A stretch of DNA of 64,000 nucleotides from positions 1,054,001 to 1,118,000 of the forward strand of contig OZ237751.1 in assembly GCA_965178125.1 (NCBI GenBank). Reading direction: 5' to 3'. Shown one piece after another: positions 21,601 through 33,400 of the stretch. The notes under the pieces were generated by a model. It had not been told where the DNA came from. It saw nothing but the letters and a program-made list of their open reading frames with translations, and did not search any database. Positions within the stretch are counted from its first letter, which is position 1. Each line of letters begins with the position of its first letter. A program made the translations under genes and the position numbers. Origin of the DNA: Bilabrum cf. latius. Taxonomy: Eukaryota; Bigyra: Bicosoecida; Bigyra; Bicosoecida.

Positions 21601-24221
21601 CCGTCACGGATGATCCGAGCGAGGACCCGGCGTCCACGCAGGTGGAGTGCGAGATCGAGGCGCTCACAGTGGGGTACAAGAACGTGACGCTTGACATCGC
21701 GGGGCAGCAGGGGCAGCTTGCGGCAAGGGTGGGGACTAGTGGCGTGCACTTCGTGTGCGCTCCAGGGTCCTTCGGAACGGACGGCAGGTTCTGCCTCCCG
21801 TGCCCCGTGGGTGCAGACTGCAGCGGCTACGATACCGACCTGCGCGAGTCCACGGTGCCCCGGCCGCAGACGGGCTTCTTCAACCTCAACTCGTCTGACC
21901 CCGTATCCGGTGATATGACCGACGCCGAGTGCCCCGAGAGGAGGCAAGTGCCCACCAGGGACGTGTGCGTGGTGGCATGCGAGCCGCAGTGGGCATGCAC
22001 GGGCGACAACTTCTGCGCCATCGGGTATGCCAGCAAGGCGCCCATGTACAGGTGCAGCAGCTGCGCAGATGGCTTCTACCGGCGAGCGACGGAGTGCGTC
22101 AAATGCCCTGACAACCCATGGATCCTAATTGTGGCCTTTGCCGTGCTGGCCGTGGGCGCATGTGGCTTCGGTTTCTGGCTGAACCAGTCCAAGATCAACA
22201 TCGCACTGATTGCCATCGGCGTGGACTACTTCCAGGTGCTCGCCATCTTTGCTAACGCTCGAGTGTAGTGGCCCCCGTTGCTCAAGGACATGTTCCACAT
22301 CCTGTCCGCCTTCAACCTCAACCTCGAGATCACGGCCCCCGAGTGTACGGTGCCCGACTTGCAGTACATGACCAAGTGGTTCTTCATAATCCTCCTGCCC
22401 GTTGCCGCCATGGTTATGGTACTGCTCACGTACCTGCTTGGCATGGTGTACGTGTGCGCCAAGAGCGGCAGGTGCAAGCAGCCCAAGGACAAGACCAAGG
22501 ACGAGCTGGCTCCGCTGGTGGCGGGCGCCATTGTGCTGAGCCTGTTCCTGTACCTAGTCACCACGCGGTCTATCCTGGACGTGTTCAATTGCATTCCCAC
22601 CAGTCCCCCCGATGGCCAGCTGTACATGCAGGCCGTGTTTGAGCCTTGCGGGCAGAAGGGTGGCGTGCAGCAAACCCTACTGCCTTTCGCAATCATTGCG
22701 CTGGGCGTGTACACGATCGGGTTCCCCACATGGGTGGGCTTCATGCTGGTAACGAGCCGCAAGACGATGCTGCTGGACCAGCTGATGCGTGCCATCGGCA
22801 AGGGTAACGACATCAATATCGATTGGCCCAAGGACGTGCAGGATGCGTGCCAGTTCAGGCAGCGGTACCAACGTCTGTACTACTACTTCAAGCCCGAGTA
22901 CTACTGGTGGATCGTGACCATCCTGGCGCGCAAGGCCCTGATTGCGTTCTGCTCGCTCTTCTTCAACACCAACGCGTCCTTCTAGATGGCCGCCGTTAAC
23001 ATGGTGCTGTTCTTGTGCTACACGGCCCAGGTGCGCTTCAACCCGTACATGCCGCCCGCCGACTACGCCGAGGTCATCACTGGCTGGGCCCAGAGCGCGC
23101 TGGACTCAAGCGCAAAGGACGCGCGCACCCCAAGCCGTTTGGCGGTCAAGGACATCGAACAGGCCGCCAGAACCAGGAGCGACCAGGCCGGGGCGGCAAC
23201 CTCGAGCGCAGCCGGGTCAGTGATCCGAGACTCTGCCGGCCGGGCCGTGACCTCGCGAGACGTGCACGGCGAGCTGTGGTTCAAGATCCGGGAGGTGATC
23301 ACCTCGTTGGACAGGAGGGACCAGCGAAGGTTCGGTACCACGATGGACAGCGCCACGATGGGCGGGAGACAAGCAAAGCAGACGGCCATTGGCGGGCTGG
23401 GCACAAGCATCGGGGTACTGGGCAACTCGCTGATGAACTGGAACACAGTTGAGACGCTTCTGCTCTTCTGTGCCATCATGGTGACGCTGGGTGGCATCAT
23501 GCTCGAGTCGGGTAGGCTGGACCAGGAGGGCGCCGAGGGCCAGCGGGACGCTCTGACTATCCTGCTGATGCTGGTAATCATGGTGTCCATCGTGTACTAC
23601 TTCACTGTGCTCTTCACCGAGGTGTACGTGCTAGTGACGGACGCCCAGGACCGCAAGGCAGCGCAGATCCAGAAGGCGGCCAAGCTAAGGAAGAAGGGCG
23701 TGGCGGGCGGTGCTTCTGCACCCAGCGCTTCCGGTGTCATGGAGGAGGTCGAGATCGATACGTCTGGCATGCAGCACCAGAGCAACCCGGCCTTTGCCTC
23801 TCAGAAGGGCAGAGAGTCCGAGGCGGGGAGCCAGGCTATGGCGGGGCAGATCAAGGAGATCACGGGGCTGGAGAACATGGACAAGGAGACGTGGACACGG
23901 CTGCGGCCCCAGCTGGAGGATTTCGCCGGCAGGTTCAGCGAGATGAAGGAAGAGATTGACGCCCTCAAGAAGGACCTCTCCAGGGCCCACGCCAGTGGTG
24001 GCAGCGGTGGAGTGGGAAGTCGCAGAGGGACGCTCACCGGGGTTGCTGGTGGGATGAGTGGCAGCGGCATGGCGGCCAATCCCATGCAGGCTTTGAGCGG
24101 CGGGTCACGGAGGTCATTTGGGCCTCGTGGCACAGGGGGTGGCATGGGAGGGAGGAGAGCGAGCAAGGGGCTGCTGGCGGCTCAGCGCAGGGCCTCCCTG
24201 AAAGGGGTCGGGAAGGAATGA
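9618..24221 (+). CDS. Giant multidomain receptor-like membrane protein, copy 1 (ten in-frame TAG codons)
   Basis: Exons are 9618-9819, 9944-10105 and 10339-24221; the total is 14,247 nt, 4748 residues, TGA stop. Exon 3 is one unbroken frame except for TAG at 12132, 13071, 14814, 14925, 17727, 19140, 20619, 20961, 22266 and 22983. Order along the protein: signal peptide (MQRAQVVLFAAVAVCVAAS); kelch-like VFGG/LFGG repeats; two F5/8-type C (lectin) domains, about residues 255-560; another kelch-like unit; a sushi-like Cys module (about 660-718); a jelly-roll/laminin-G-like part; a third F5/8-type lectin domain (about 1080-1215); more sushi modules; cadherin-like repeats (about 1545-1775); ten to twelve IPT/TIG domains (GGDTLVIEGTNFGP-type cores, about 1935-3860); a Cys-rich TNFR/GCC-like region (about 3930-4045); about nine hydrophobic segments between 4049 and 4552; then a cytoplasmic coiled-coil and Gly/Ser tail. 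It is probably a plasma-membrane recognition or adhesion receptor; the ligand is unknown. The start is supported by the signal peptide and by copy 2. Confidence 0.88.
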
Positions 24222-25165
24222 TGGAAGCAAGGATGGGCTGGGACCCGATTACACAAGGTTTCTTTCTGAGCGGCGCTGCGCCTGGAGGTGCTGCAAAGCG
24301 ACCCTGAATGTCCTCTGACTTTGATTCAAACTGATCGAATCTCCCACCGCCTTGGATCGGATGGAGGACGGATCGCGTAATCGGCCCTCTCTTGCGGAAG
24401 ATTGAGGCGGGCAGAGCGATCGGCAGTCCCCATCCCTGATCCACGGACTGGGGATAGGTCAGCTGTCAGGAGTGTGTGCTTGACAACATTGCTTGTACTA
24501 CATATTTTTTGGCTCAGTTAATCTTATTCAGTGACACAACGGCTGTGCACGCCACGCGTTCGAGATTCGAACACAGCCCCTCGTCCTTGACTTGTGGCAT
24601 CTCTAGTCCAGGTTGGGGCCAGCCGGCCCCTGCGTCTGGCTATGGCATAGATCTACCCATTTGGGGGAGGGCGGCAACAGGGATTGATGAGAGCGCCCTC
24701 GGCCGCCGACAACTTGCCCATCTCCGGTCACCCGACCTCCCTGGCATCGCCCGCCCTCTCCGTCCTATTGTCATGATCATCATGACTCATCGGATACTTG
24801 GAGAGGTCGCCGCATTCTGGCAGGGTGCTGGGCCACTCCCAACGATGCTGCTACGGATCGACTCTCGACCTGATTGCCACCAAGGTGCTGTGGAGGGCCA
24901 TCTCAGCCCACTGGCAGCTGGTGCATGATGAGGCGTGGTTGCCAACTGGCAGTGCCACCGTAACCGCCACCCACTGGCAGCGGCAGTGGCACGGCCGGGC
25001 ACTGGCTCCGATCGGATCGTATGCCGTCTTGCCAGTCACACTTACAACCTTACACAGCATCACCATGGATAGATCTTCACATGCTGAACATAGCACATCT
25101 GCAGAAAAGGTGAAAGAATCATTGAAAATACTAATCTAGGATGCTACTGGCCGGCAGGAAGCTGA
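24222..25165. other. Intergenic region after receptor-like gene copy 1
   Basis: This 944-bp region holds the 3' untranslated region and the space before the gene X pseudogene. It is closely similar to 42100-43054 in the second unit, with several short insertions and deletions. Open frames here differ between the copies and show no conserved coding, so I call none. Confidence 0.6.
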
Positions 25166-26936
25166 ATGCAACTACCGGTGCGAATGGCTCACCGCAAGAG
25201 TTTTCAGCCACCGTGGGGGCCAGCAGGCATTGTAACGAAGTATTTCTCGCGTCCATTTGGTGAACTCGTCCTTGCGAAAGAGTTCATGCCGAGTGCAAGC
25301 GCAATATCACAACAAATTGCTGTAGCATGCAACTCTGCATTGCTCGCAAAGTACGCTGGCGGGCACCTATACGGACCTGAATGGGGCATTCAATCTGGGT
25401 ATCGCGAGCATATGCGTGTATGCTTGTCTTACAAGAGGCGTTGTGCTCAACGTGGTGATGATGAGGATCCAGGCACCAGTGCCAGAGGAAGTGCAAGTAG
25501 CGCTGGACCCGCGCTCGCATCTAGTGCGTCGGACCTTAGCGATGATTAGCTTATCGCTGCACCCGCTGAAAATGCTCGACTTCATGTCAACCGGCCGGAC
25601 GATGAGCGCATTTTGGTCGCGTCGGCCGCCGGCAACAGGCCGACAGCTCTCTCGGGTTCACGTGCAGGCACGGAGCCTCGTGGCCGCTGCATCGGCTCGG
25701 GAGGGGGAGGAGCCACTGCCAGAGGTTCCGGAGGACCCTGCCCTCACTTATGCATCGCTTCGCATGCACCGCTCTAGCCTCGTGCAGACATTTCCCCCTC
25801 TCATGGTGGGTATCGGCAACCAGATGTCCTTTGCCGGAGATGCTCAAGGAGATTCTATTCGAAATTTGTTGCATCCTAGCAAAGGCGCGGATCTGGACGC
25901 GCTGCTGGAGGGTCGCAGCAGGGCGGGGGGCAAGACTGTGACTAACGTGGAGAGGTGGGGGAAGGACATCTCCTCTATCGAGGCGGCGGGGGTCGGGAAC
26001 ATGTACCAGCTCGTGTCGGCCTATTCGCTGGCCTTCACCATCTGGCATTGTGACGTGCACTCATCGCAGCTGGATTGCTCGGCAGAGGCGGAGAGGCAAA
26101 TGGTGACGGAGCACATCGGGCCAGCGATCGTGGCGCACTAGAGGGTCGAGACTCTAGAGTTCGCGAGGTTTAAGAACCTGATCGAATCCGTGAGGGGCGG
26201 GGGCCACCTACTGCACTCGGCATCCAAGATTATCTTATGCTCGGGGGGAGTCCTATAGCTGGCTCGAGCCAATTGCGGATGGAGGAGGATCCACAAGCAG
26301 TGCCGGTGATGGAGCCACCGGTGCTGCAGCTGAACCGCATGACCCCCTGAAGCTGGAGGGTGTCCGCACACTCGGGCCCAAGGACAAAGCAAGAGCAGAA
26401 GCTGCCTCAGAAGATGCTTCAAGCGGCTCTGCGGGGATCGTGTCAGGTGGCGGGATGGCCATTCGCCGGCCAGACGCACTTTCTCAGCTCCTGTCCATGC
26501 CGATCTGTGCTGTTGAGGCGCAGCCTTGGGTTGCTGCCATCGAGATGCAGGCAGTCCTCATGCTCCGAGGCTTCCAACAGCCCGAGTTTGTGCCAATTCC
26601 CAGAGTGGTGCGCATGCTCTTCCACTCAGGTCGCACTTGGCCTAGAGTGGCCCCGCGCCTGCCAGCCTCGTACAACCCCATCGGGCTGCCCGACCTGGGG
26701 ACGGATGGCATGAAGCGGATCGGCGCTCGCCCTGCTTTCCACAGAGGCGCTGTAGAGGGCCAGCTGGTGCATGACGATGAGACGGTGGTGCGTGCCCTGG
26801 AGGTCTTGGATGGACTCTACATGGCGCAACGCCGGCTGTAGCTGCTGCGCCCTGCCCGGGACAGGGAACTCTCAAGCCAGTCCCTCGGCCGCTTGTCCGT
26901 GAGTATACTTCACAGAGTGGTGTGCAGGTGGGCAGT
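25166..26936 (+). pseudogene. Gene X copy 1, disrupted by frameshift and internal deletion
   Basis: This is the counterpart of the intact gene X in the second unit. Two lesions are visible. Near 25630 one G of a GGG run is missing (GCCGGC against GCCGGGC), which changes frame relative to copy 2. At 26231-26236 six bases (TATCTT) replace 930 bp present in copy 2 (44134-45063), removing about a third of the protein and the proposed intron. The 3' part after 26237 still matches copy 2 closely, including LRGFQQPEF and the TAG after MAQRRL. TAG codons at 25547-25549, 26139-26141 and 26839-26841 are shared with copy 2. After the last TAG the frame runs to TGA at 26934-26936, with an end unlike copy 2. 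A shortened product cannot be excluded, but a pseudogene is the simpler reading. Confidence 0.78.
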
Positions 26937-27497
26937 CGATTGAGACCCGGATCATGTCGGTGGTTTGCGGAGGGCTCGTGTAACAGCTCGCAACTTGAAG
27001 GCTTCCCGTCTGGCGCTTTACGCAGTGCTTGGACGAGTTGACAAGTCGCAAGCGTAACAGAGATGACGTCGAAGGGATGAACAAGGAGTCAAAGGTAGAT
27101 ATGTTGGACGGGATGCGAGAAGTGGGAAACAGAGACAGAACGTGGGAGGGTGTGGTGCAGGTCTGGTGTTGTGGTGGGAACTGGAGGGGTTCAGCGATAG
27201 GCATGGTGGAAAGCAAATACTGCTATCGGAAGTATCAATAGTCAGACATAAGTCAAACGCGGTATTTTAGCCGTTATCTAGGTAGAGAGAGCAGCAAGGT
27301 CAAGCTAGAGCAAATTGGTAAGACGGGGTACTAGTAGCGCGTGCTTTCAAAGTTTGAGCATTACCAGATTTCACCCGCCGTCGCGTGCTCGACTCCCCGC
27401 TCCATTTGGTGTTCCGGGACTGCGGCTGTATCCGCAACCCGAGGACTGCATTTTTGATTCCCTTTTCAGTGTGTTTTCAGCTAGCACATTTTACCGG
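26937..27497. other. Upstream region of receptor-like gene copy 2
   Basis: No supported gene. The stretch at about 26985-27180 has no evident counterpart before copy 1, so it is an insertion here or a deletion there. The sequence from about 27185 onward aligns with the upstream region of copy 1. The last 90 bp before the ATG are almost identical in both copies. Confidence 0.5.
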
Positions 27498-30400
27498 ATG
27501 CAGCGCGCACAGGTCGTGCTGTTCGCGGCCGTGGCAGTCTCCGTTGCGGCCTCCGACGTGTTCTATTCTGAGCTCTCGGGGCGCGGCGATGCCCTCAAGC
27601 GGCGCGATGAGGCCATAGCTGGGGCAACTGATGATAAGGCTCTTTTTGTTGAGGGTCGAATCGCCAGCAATGGCAAGCCTACGGTCATGATCGACGATGG
27701 TGAGCAGAACGCGTCGACGAAGTCGCTCAACTGCAACTGAAGGTTATGCGGTCGTTGCGTTGCAGCTTCCCATACAATAATAATCTTATTGGTTGATACT
27801 ACCCTATCATTCTTTGTTCGCAGAAGGAGTGGCCTCGAGCGAGGATCGAACCGGTACGGTCAGCCCAGCAGCGGTGACGGGCGCGGCCCACTCCGCCTCA
27901 GAGGACGCCGTGTACGTTTTTGGGGGCACCTCGGACGCTGCTTCTGGAAGCAAAGTGCTCAAAGATACCTACAAATTCACATACAGTGAGTGCGTGCCTA
28001 CATTGCTGCACATCGATCGGGGTTTGGGGGCGCAGAGGCCGCCACTGGCAGTGACGTCTGCCCGCAGGTCCGCCCACGTACATCCCGCTCCACGCTTTTT
28101 CCAGCCGATTGACTGCCGATCAGCCATGCGCTCGCTGGCACCTCAATCATTCCTACCCATGCATTTAGGATCATTGTGATTTTCGTCTTACTTTGGCACC
28201 CCTCATTCCCTCCCCGCAGGCACCAAGAGCTGGACCAAGATGACCATTGCCACTGACACGCGGGTGGTGGCCCGCACCGGTGCCTCCGCCGCCGTCCTGT
28301 CCGACTGTCGCGCAGAGGGTGACGAGTGCTTGGTGGTATTCGGCGGTCTCACCGGGACCAGCGCCGCCAGCCCGAACACGGACGTCCTCACCACGGGTGA
28401 ATCCACGGTACAGTGGCTCAATCCAGCAGGGGCCAAGGTGGGCGAGAAGCCCCCCGGGCTCATCCACGCCGCCATGGTGCCCGACCCCATGGGCCGGACC
28501 GCCGTCTTGTTCGGCGGCAAGACCTCGGCGGATGACGAGGACGCCACGGACGCCGTCTTCGCCATGAACTCGGCCGGCTGGAAGGACCAGTCGCTGCTTG
28601 CCAACATCGCGAGGGGCAAGTCCGTGTACATGACCAAAGCCAAGCAGCCCACCAACACGGGCCATGCCTTCCACCCGTCGAACGCCGTGGACGGGCGCAC
28701 CGCCAGCAACCGAGATGCGGGGTACTGCGCTCTGGCGGATCGGGTCAACAACCCAACCATCTCGGTGGATCTCGGGGGTGCTCGCACCGTCACGGAACTC
28801 GTCATTTACCCGCGAACGGACTACGCGACCGGGTACGGCAACACGGTCAACGCCCGGTTCGTGGTGAATGATCACCGCACAGACCCTCTCAACAGGGACG
28901 GCAACTGGCACGAGTGCGAGAGCCCCTACTCGAGCGGCAGGCTGCCCGTGCCCTCCCGCATCTCGTGCGGCAGCGTCACTGGGCGCTACGTCCACATGTT
29001 CCGCCGCGCCAACGATATCCAGCTGGACGTGTGCGAGATCCAGGTCATGGCCCCTCATCCCTACACGTGGAAGCAGTTCAACTACGGCGAGGTCGAGGTG
29101 GCAAGGAGCAAACCCACCGTGGGGACGCCCATCGCCCACAGTGGTGTGTGGAGCCGCATCAATGATGGGGGCAAGAACCAGAGGTACAATTCCGGTAAAA
29201 CGTGCACGCACTCTATCAACACCAAGCCTGCGGGCGAGACACACCACTGGATCCGGCTCGATCTGGGCAAGCAGTACCAACTCAACAGGGTGAAGATCTG
29301 GAACCGGTGGGAGGGCGAGGCCCTGGCTCGCCGCCTGCGCAAGACCGAGGTATGGGTGGGCAACGTGGGCGACGACTTCAAGCTCAACACAAAGTGCGCC
29401 CAGCTGCCCGACAACACGGCTACCGTGAATACGTACGAAACGGCCTGTGAGGGAACAGGGCGCTACCTGTGGGTGGCCAAGTCCTGGGCCGATACGGTCG
29501 ACGACAAGGTGCTTACGGTGTGCGAGCTCGAGGTGTACGCCAAGCAGATGCTCAACGTGCCGGCCGCCAGGTCTGGACACGCTATGACGCACCATCGGGG
29601 GGCGGGTTGGATCTTCGGCGGCATCGGCAAGGACGGCAATGCGCTGGGTGACCTGCACGCGCTGGACCTCGCGTCCATGACCTTCAATACGGCGCTTCAG
29701 GTCATCGGGGACCTGCGGCCCTCTGCCCGTGGGTTTGCAGCCCTGGCACCCGCGGGTCTAGAGTCGCTGGTGCTCGTGGGGGGGCGCACAGGAAGCTCGC
29801 TGGCATCGACTCGGGCCGAGAAGGACTACACCATCGCGCTGCCGCAGTGCCAGAGCATCAGCACCACCGGGGTGACCGACAGCGACTGCTACAGGGGCAG
29901 CTGCAAGTACACGTGCAACACGGCAGGCGACTACAGCCCCACCAACATGGCGGGAGGGCCCCCAGTGACGTGTGAGCTGTCTGGGTACTACTCTGGCTCG
30001 CTGCCCGTGTGCTAGGGCAAGGTCCCGACCAAGGTCACTGTCATCAACACCGGGACTGGCGACGTTAGCCGGCTGGTGGACGGCAACAGGAAGGTGCGCG
30101 TGGTGTGGAACACGAACGGCGTGCAGAACGGGTCACCCTCTACCTTCACTGGGTTTTTGGTGCGGTCCTCCTCCATGCACCTGGCAGAGAACTTTGACAC
30201 GATCTCGCAGTTGCCCCCCGGGTGGGAGTGGGACAACCGGCGCAGATCGGCAACCAAGATCACGATCGGCAGGAGCGCCAACGGGGATGGCTATTTGGAT
30301 CTTTCCATGGACGGCCAGGCAAACTGCTGGTGGAGCAACCAGAACTGCCCCCGTCTCCTCATCCCGCATCCCCACGGCATCATCAACCACAACATTCTTG

Positions 30401-33400
30401 ACACACAGAACCGGCACAGGGGCAACTCGTGGACGGCCGAGGTCCGCGTGCGCATGACCACGCTCCAGCCGGGGGCTGCGGCTGCCGGCCTTGGCATCGT
30501 GCAAGATTCCGGGTCGGACGGGAATCGCAACGCAAGGGTGCGTTTCATGTTCATGCTGCGGCGCGATCCGGGCGAGAACCGGCTCAAATGCCATGTGCAG
30601 GAGAACCAGGCCACTAAGGGTGACCGCTTCCTCCAAGGCACGGGGCCTCTCCAGAGGGACGTGTGGCTGCGCATGAAGTACGATGTGATCGGCAATCGAT
30701 TCACTTTCTTCTGCCGCATGAATCACGAGATGACGTGGCAAACGGTCATTTCCAATGGCCTCTTCCCAAATAGCCACGGCGGGGATCTCACCTTTGGCCG
30801 GGTGATCCTGACGGGCAAGAACTGGTCCAACCGGCAGCAGGTGTTCCGCTTCGACAGCTTTTCTCTGACGGTGGACGACTGCCCCTCCTCCGCGATCACA
30901 CGATTTATCCCCGCCGCGGATGCCAGGATCGGCACGACGACCAGGTACTAGGCCGACATCGGGGGCCTGACGGCCGGCGTGTACTACAAGATGCAAGTGG
31001 CTGCTGCCACAGAGGCCGGGCTGGGCGACTGGTCCGACTTCACCTACCGGTATCGTGCATCCCCCAACCTGGCCAGGCCCGCTGGCCTGTTCAACATGGC
31101 TCTGGGCAAGCCCGTGGCTGCATCAAGCTTCCTCAGATCCGGATTCGAGGCCCTGCGCGCCGTCGATGGACAGCGAAACGGGCCACTATTTCACTCGGCG
31201 TACAATGTAAACCCATGGTGGCGGGTGGACCTTGGCTCCCGCAAGCGTGTGTGGGAAGTGGTCATATACCAGCGGACGGACTCTTGCTGCAGGAGCCGCG
31301 GACAGGGTGGGATGGTGTACGTGAGCGACACGCCCAGCTGGTCAGCTGGCACCGCCTGTGAAGGCATCATGAACCCGCATGGCTCCAACCCGGTGGCCCT
31401 CCCATGCAACGCCATCGGCCGGTATGTCTATGTGCGGCTGCAGAAGACTGAGTTCCTGGAGCTGCGGGAGGTCGAAGTCATGGTGGACGAGAAGTGCGAC
31501 ACGAGAACCCCGCTCAACACCAACACAGAAGGCACGTGCACCGGAGCCAGGGACGGCGACTCGTGCACGGCCACGTGCCAGGCTGGCTACGCCAAGTCAT
31601 CGGGGGAGGAAACGGCCGTATGCAGGTTTGGCGAGTGGTCGGTCCCCGAGCCTGTGTGCGTCAAGCAGTGCTCCTCCGTTCCTGCCCCCTTGGGGACCGA
31701 GACGTGCACGCAGACCGTGGCTCGTGAGCAATTCACCAAGCTGGCCTCCGGGGCCGATCCTAACCTAGAGCCCATCCTGCGATTTGCCTCGCTGGACGAG
31801 GACACGTTCCCGCTGAACGAGTACTGGGGCGTTATCGACGGGCGCATGGTGGCGGGGGCTCCGGCCGTGGACGGGTCCATGGGCAAGTGCCTGCTGCCCG
31901 GCCAGGGGATGGTGGCCATGCTGCAGGACCCGGATCCCTCGGCCATCGACGGGTCCGTCAAGATCACAGTCAAGCTGGCGGGCGAGGATGACGCCGGCCT
32001 CGTGTTTGGGGCGGCGGGGCCAAGCACGTACACGTTCGTGTCCTTGGGCTTTGGCACGGGCAAGCACAGGCTGGTGAAACGGATAGGAGGCGTGGACATT
32101 GAGCTGGGCTCCTCCAGGGCATCGGTCCGCGCGCTGGACTCGTCCATCCCCATGGACAAGCACGAGCTGGAGGTGCGCCAGGACGGTGCAAGTCTGCTCG
32201 TACTGCTGGACAACGTGCGCCTGTTTCAGGTGGAGGACAAGGCCGCGCTGGTCGGAGACGTGGGGCTGTGGACGCAGGGCCGTGCCGAGTTTGACGACCT
32301 CGAGGTGCACACTGCGTGTCTGACATCTGGTGGCGCGGCAGTTAGCGGATGCAGGGACTTGTTTTACTAGGACACGTGCGGTTTCACGTGCAGGCAAGGC
32401 TTTGACCTCGTGGGACAAGAGCAAGTCAGCTGCAAAGCCGACGGATCGCTGTCCTCGGCTGCACCAGACTGCTCCATCCGGCCCCCAGTTGCTTTGGACC
32501 AGAACCGCACGGTGGTGGAGGAGTCGGATCGCAACACCGCTGTGGGTGACCCCTTGGTGGCCACGCTGGAAGCCGACGAGCAGATGGAGTTCTCTATCAC
32601 GGGGGGTGATCCGAATGGGGCCTTCAAGGTCGGTCTGTGCGACGGACTGATCCGTGTAAAAGACCCGCAGCTGATCAACTACGAACAGGTACAGGTGTAC
32701 AACCTGGAAGTGACTATCGGAATCAATAGGTACAGAGCCAATACGACTATCGCCGTGCGCGTGGATATCATCGACAGGAACGAGGCACCCTCCATGGACG
32801 CCCAGAGCTTCAACGTCTCGGAGAACTCGGCCTCTGGCACACTCGTGGGTCGGGCCCTTGAGGACCTAGCCGAGGATCCCGAGGATGACGACCTCACGTT
32901 TTCTTTGGATTTCGACGCCTCCAACGGGCTACTGCAGATCGACGCAGCTACGGGGCAGTTGAGCGTAAACCACTCGGCGCCAAGCGGAGCCACCGGTGCA
33001 TCGCACCCATTGGACTATGAGTCGCTGCCCGGGGACGGGTCCTACCTCCTCATCGTTCGAATGGTTGACGTGGCTGACAACCAGGCAAGCGCATTTGTGC
33101 GCGTGTCACTGCTGGACGCCAACGACGCCCCGCAGTTGGACAGAGGCGAGGCAGCCTATGCGTCGCTGCCCCAGCCGCAGATCGCCAGCTTTGACGAGAG
33201 TCGGGCCGATCCAGACGCAGTGACCGCCGGCGCCTTGATTGAGCTTAGCCCCGGTATCGCGGCCAGCGACCAGGACCTCGAGGAGTTTGAGTCTCCATTG
33301 GCATACCGCTTCACGTCCAAGGGGGCGCAGGGGAGCGCCGCGCTCTCTGGGCTGCTCACGAAGCTAGCTACGGCCGGGGGTACCCCTTCCTCTGCTTCCG

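Larger units (their letters stand above)
8853..26540. repeat. Tandem duplication, unit 1 (17.7 kb)
   Basis: This unit spans from the gene X 3' fragment through receptor-like copy 1 to the matching point inside the gene X pseudogene. The anchor CGAGATGC occurs in the same context at 8853, 26541 and 45368, which gives the unit lengths. The unit is shorter than unit 2, mainly because of the 930-bp deletion in gene X. Confidence 0.85.

Noticed and set aside
9618-24221. The receptor-like gene as a chain of eleven separate genes or a decaying pseudogene
   Set aside because: All segments share one frame over 13.9 kb with no TAA, TGA or frameshift, domains run across the TAG sites, and the second copy has CAG at several of them.
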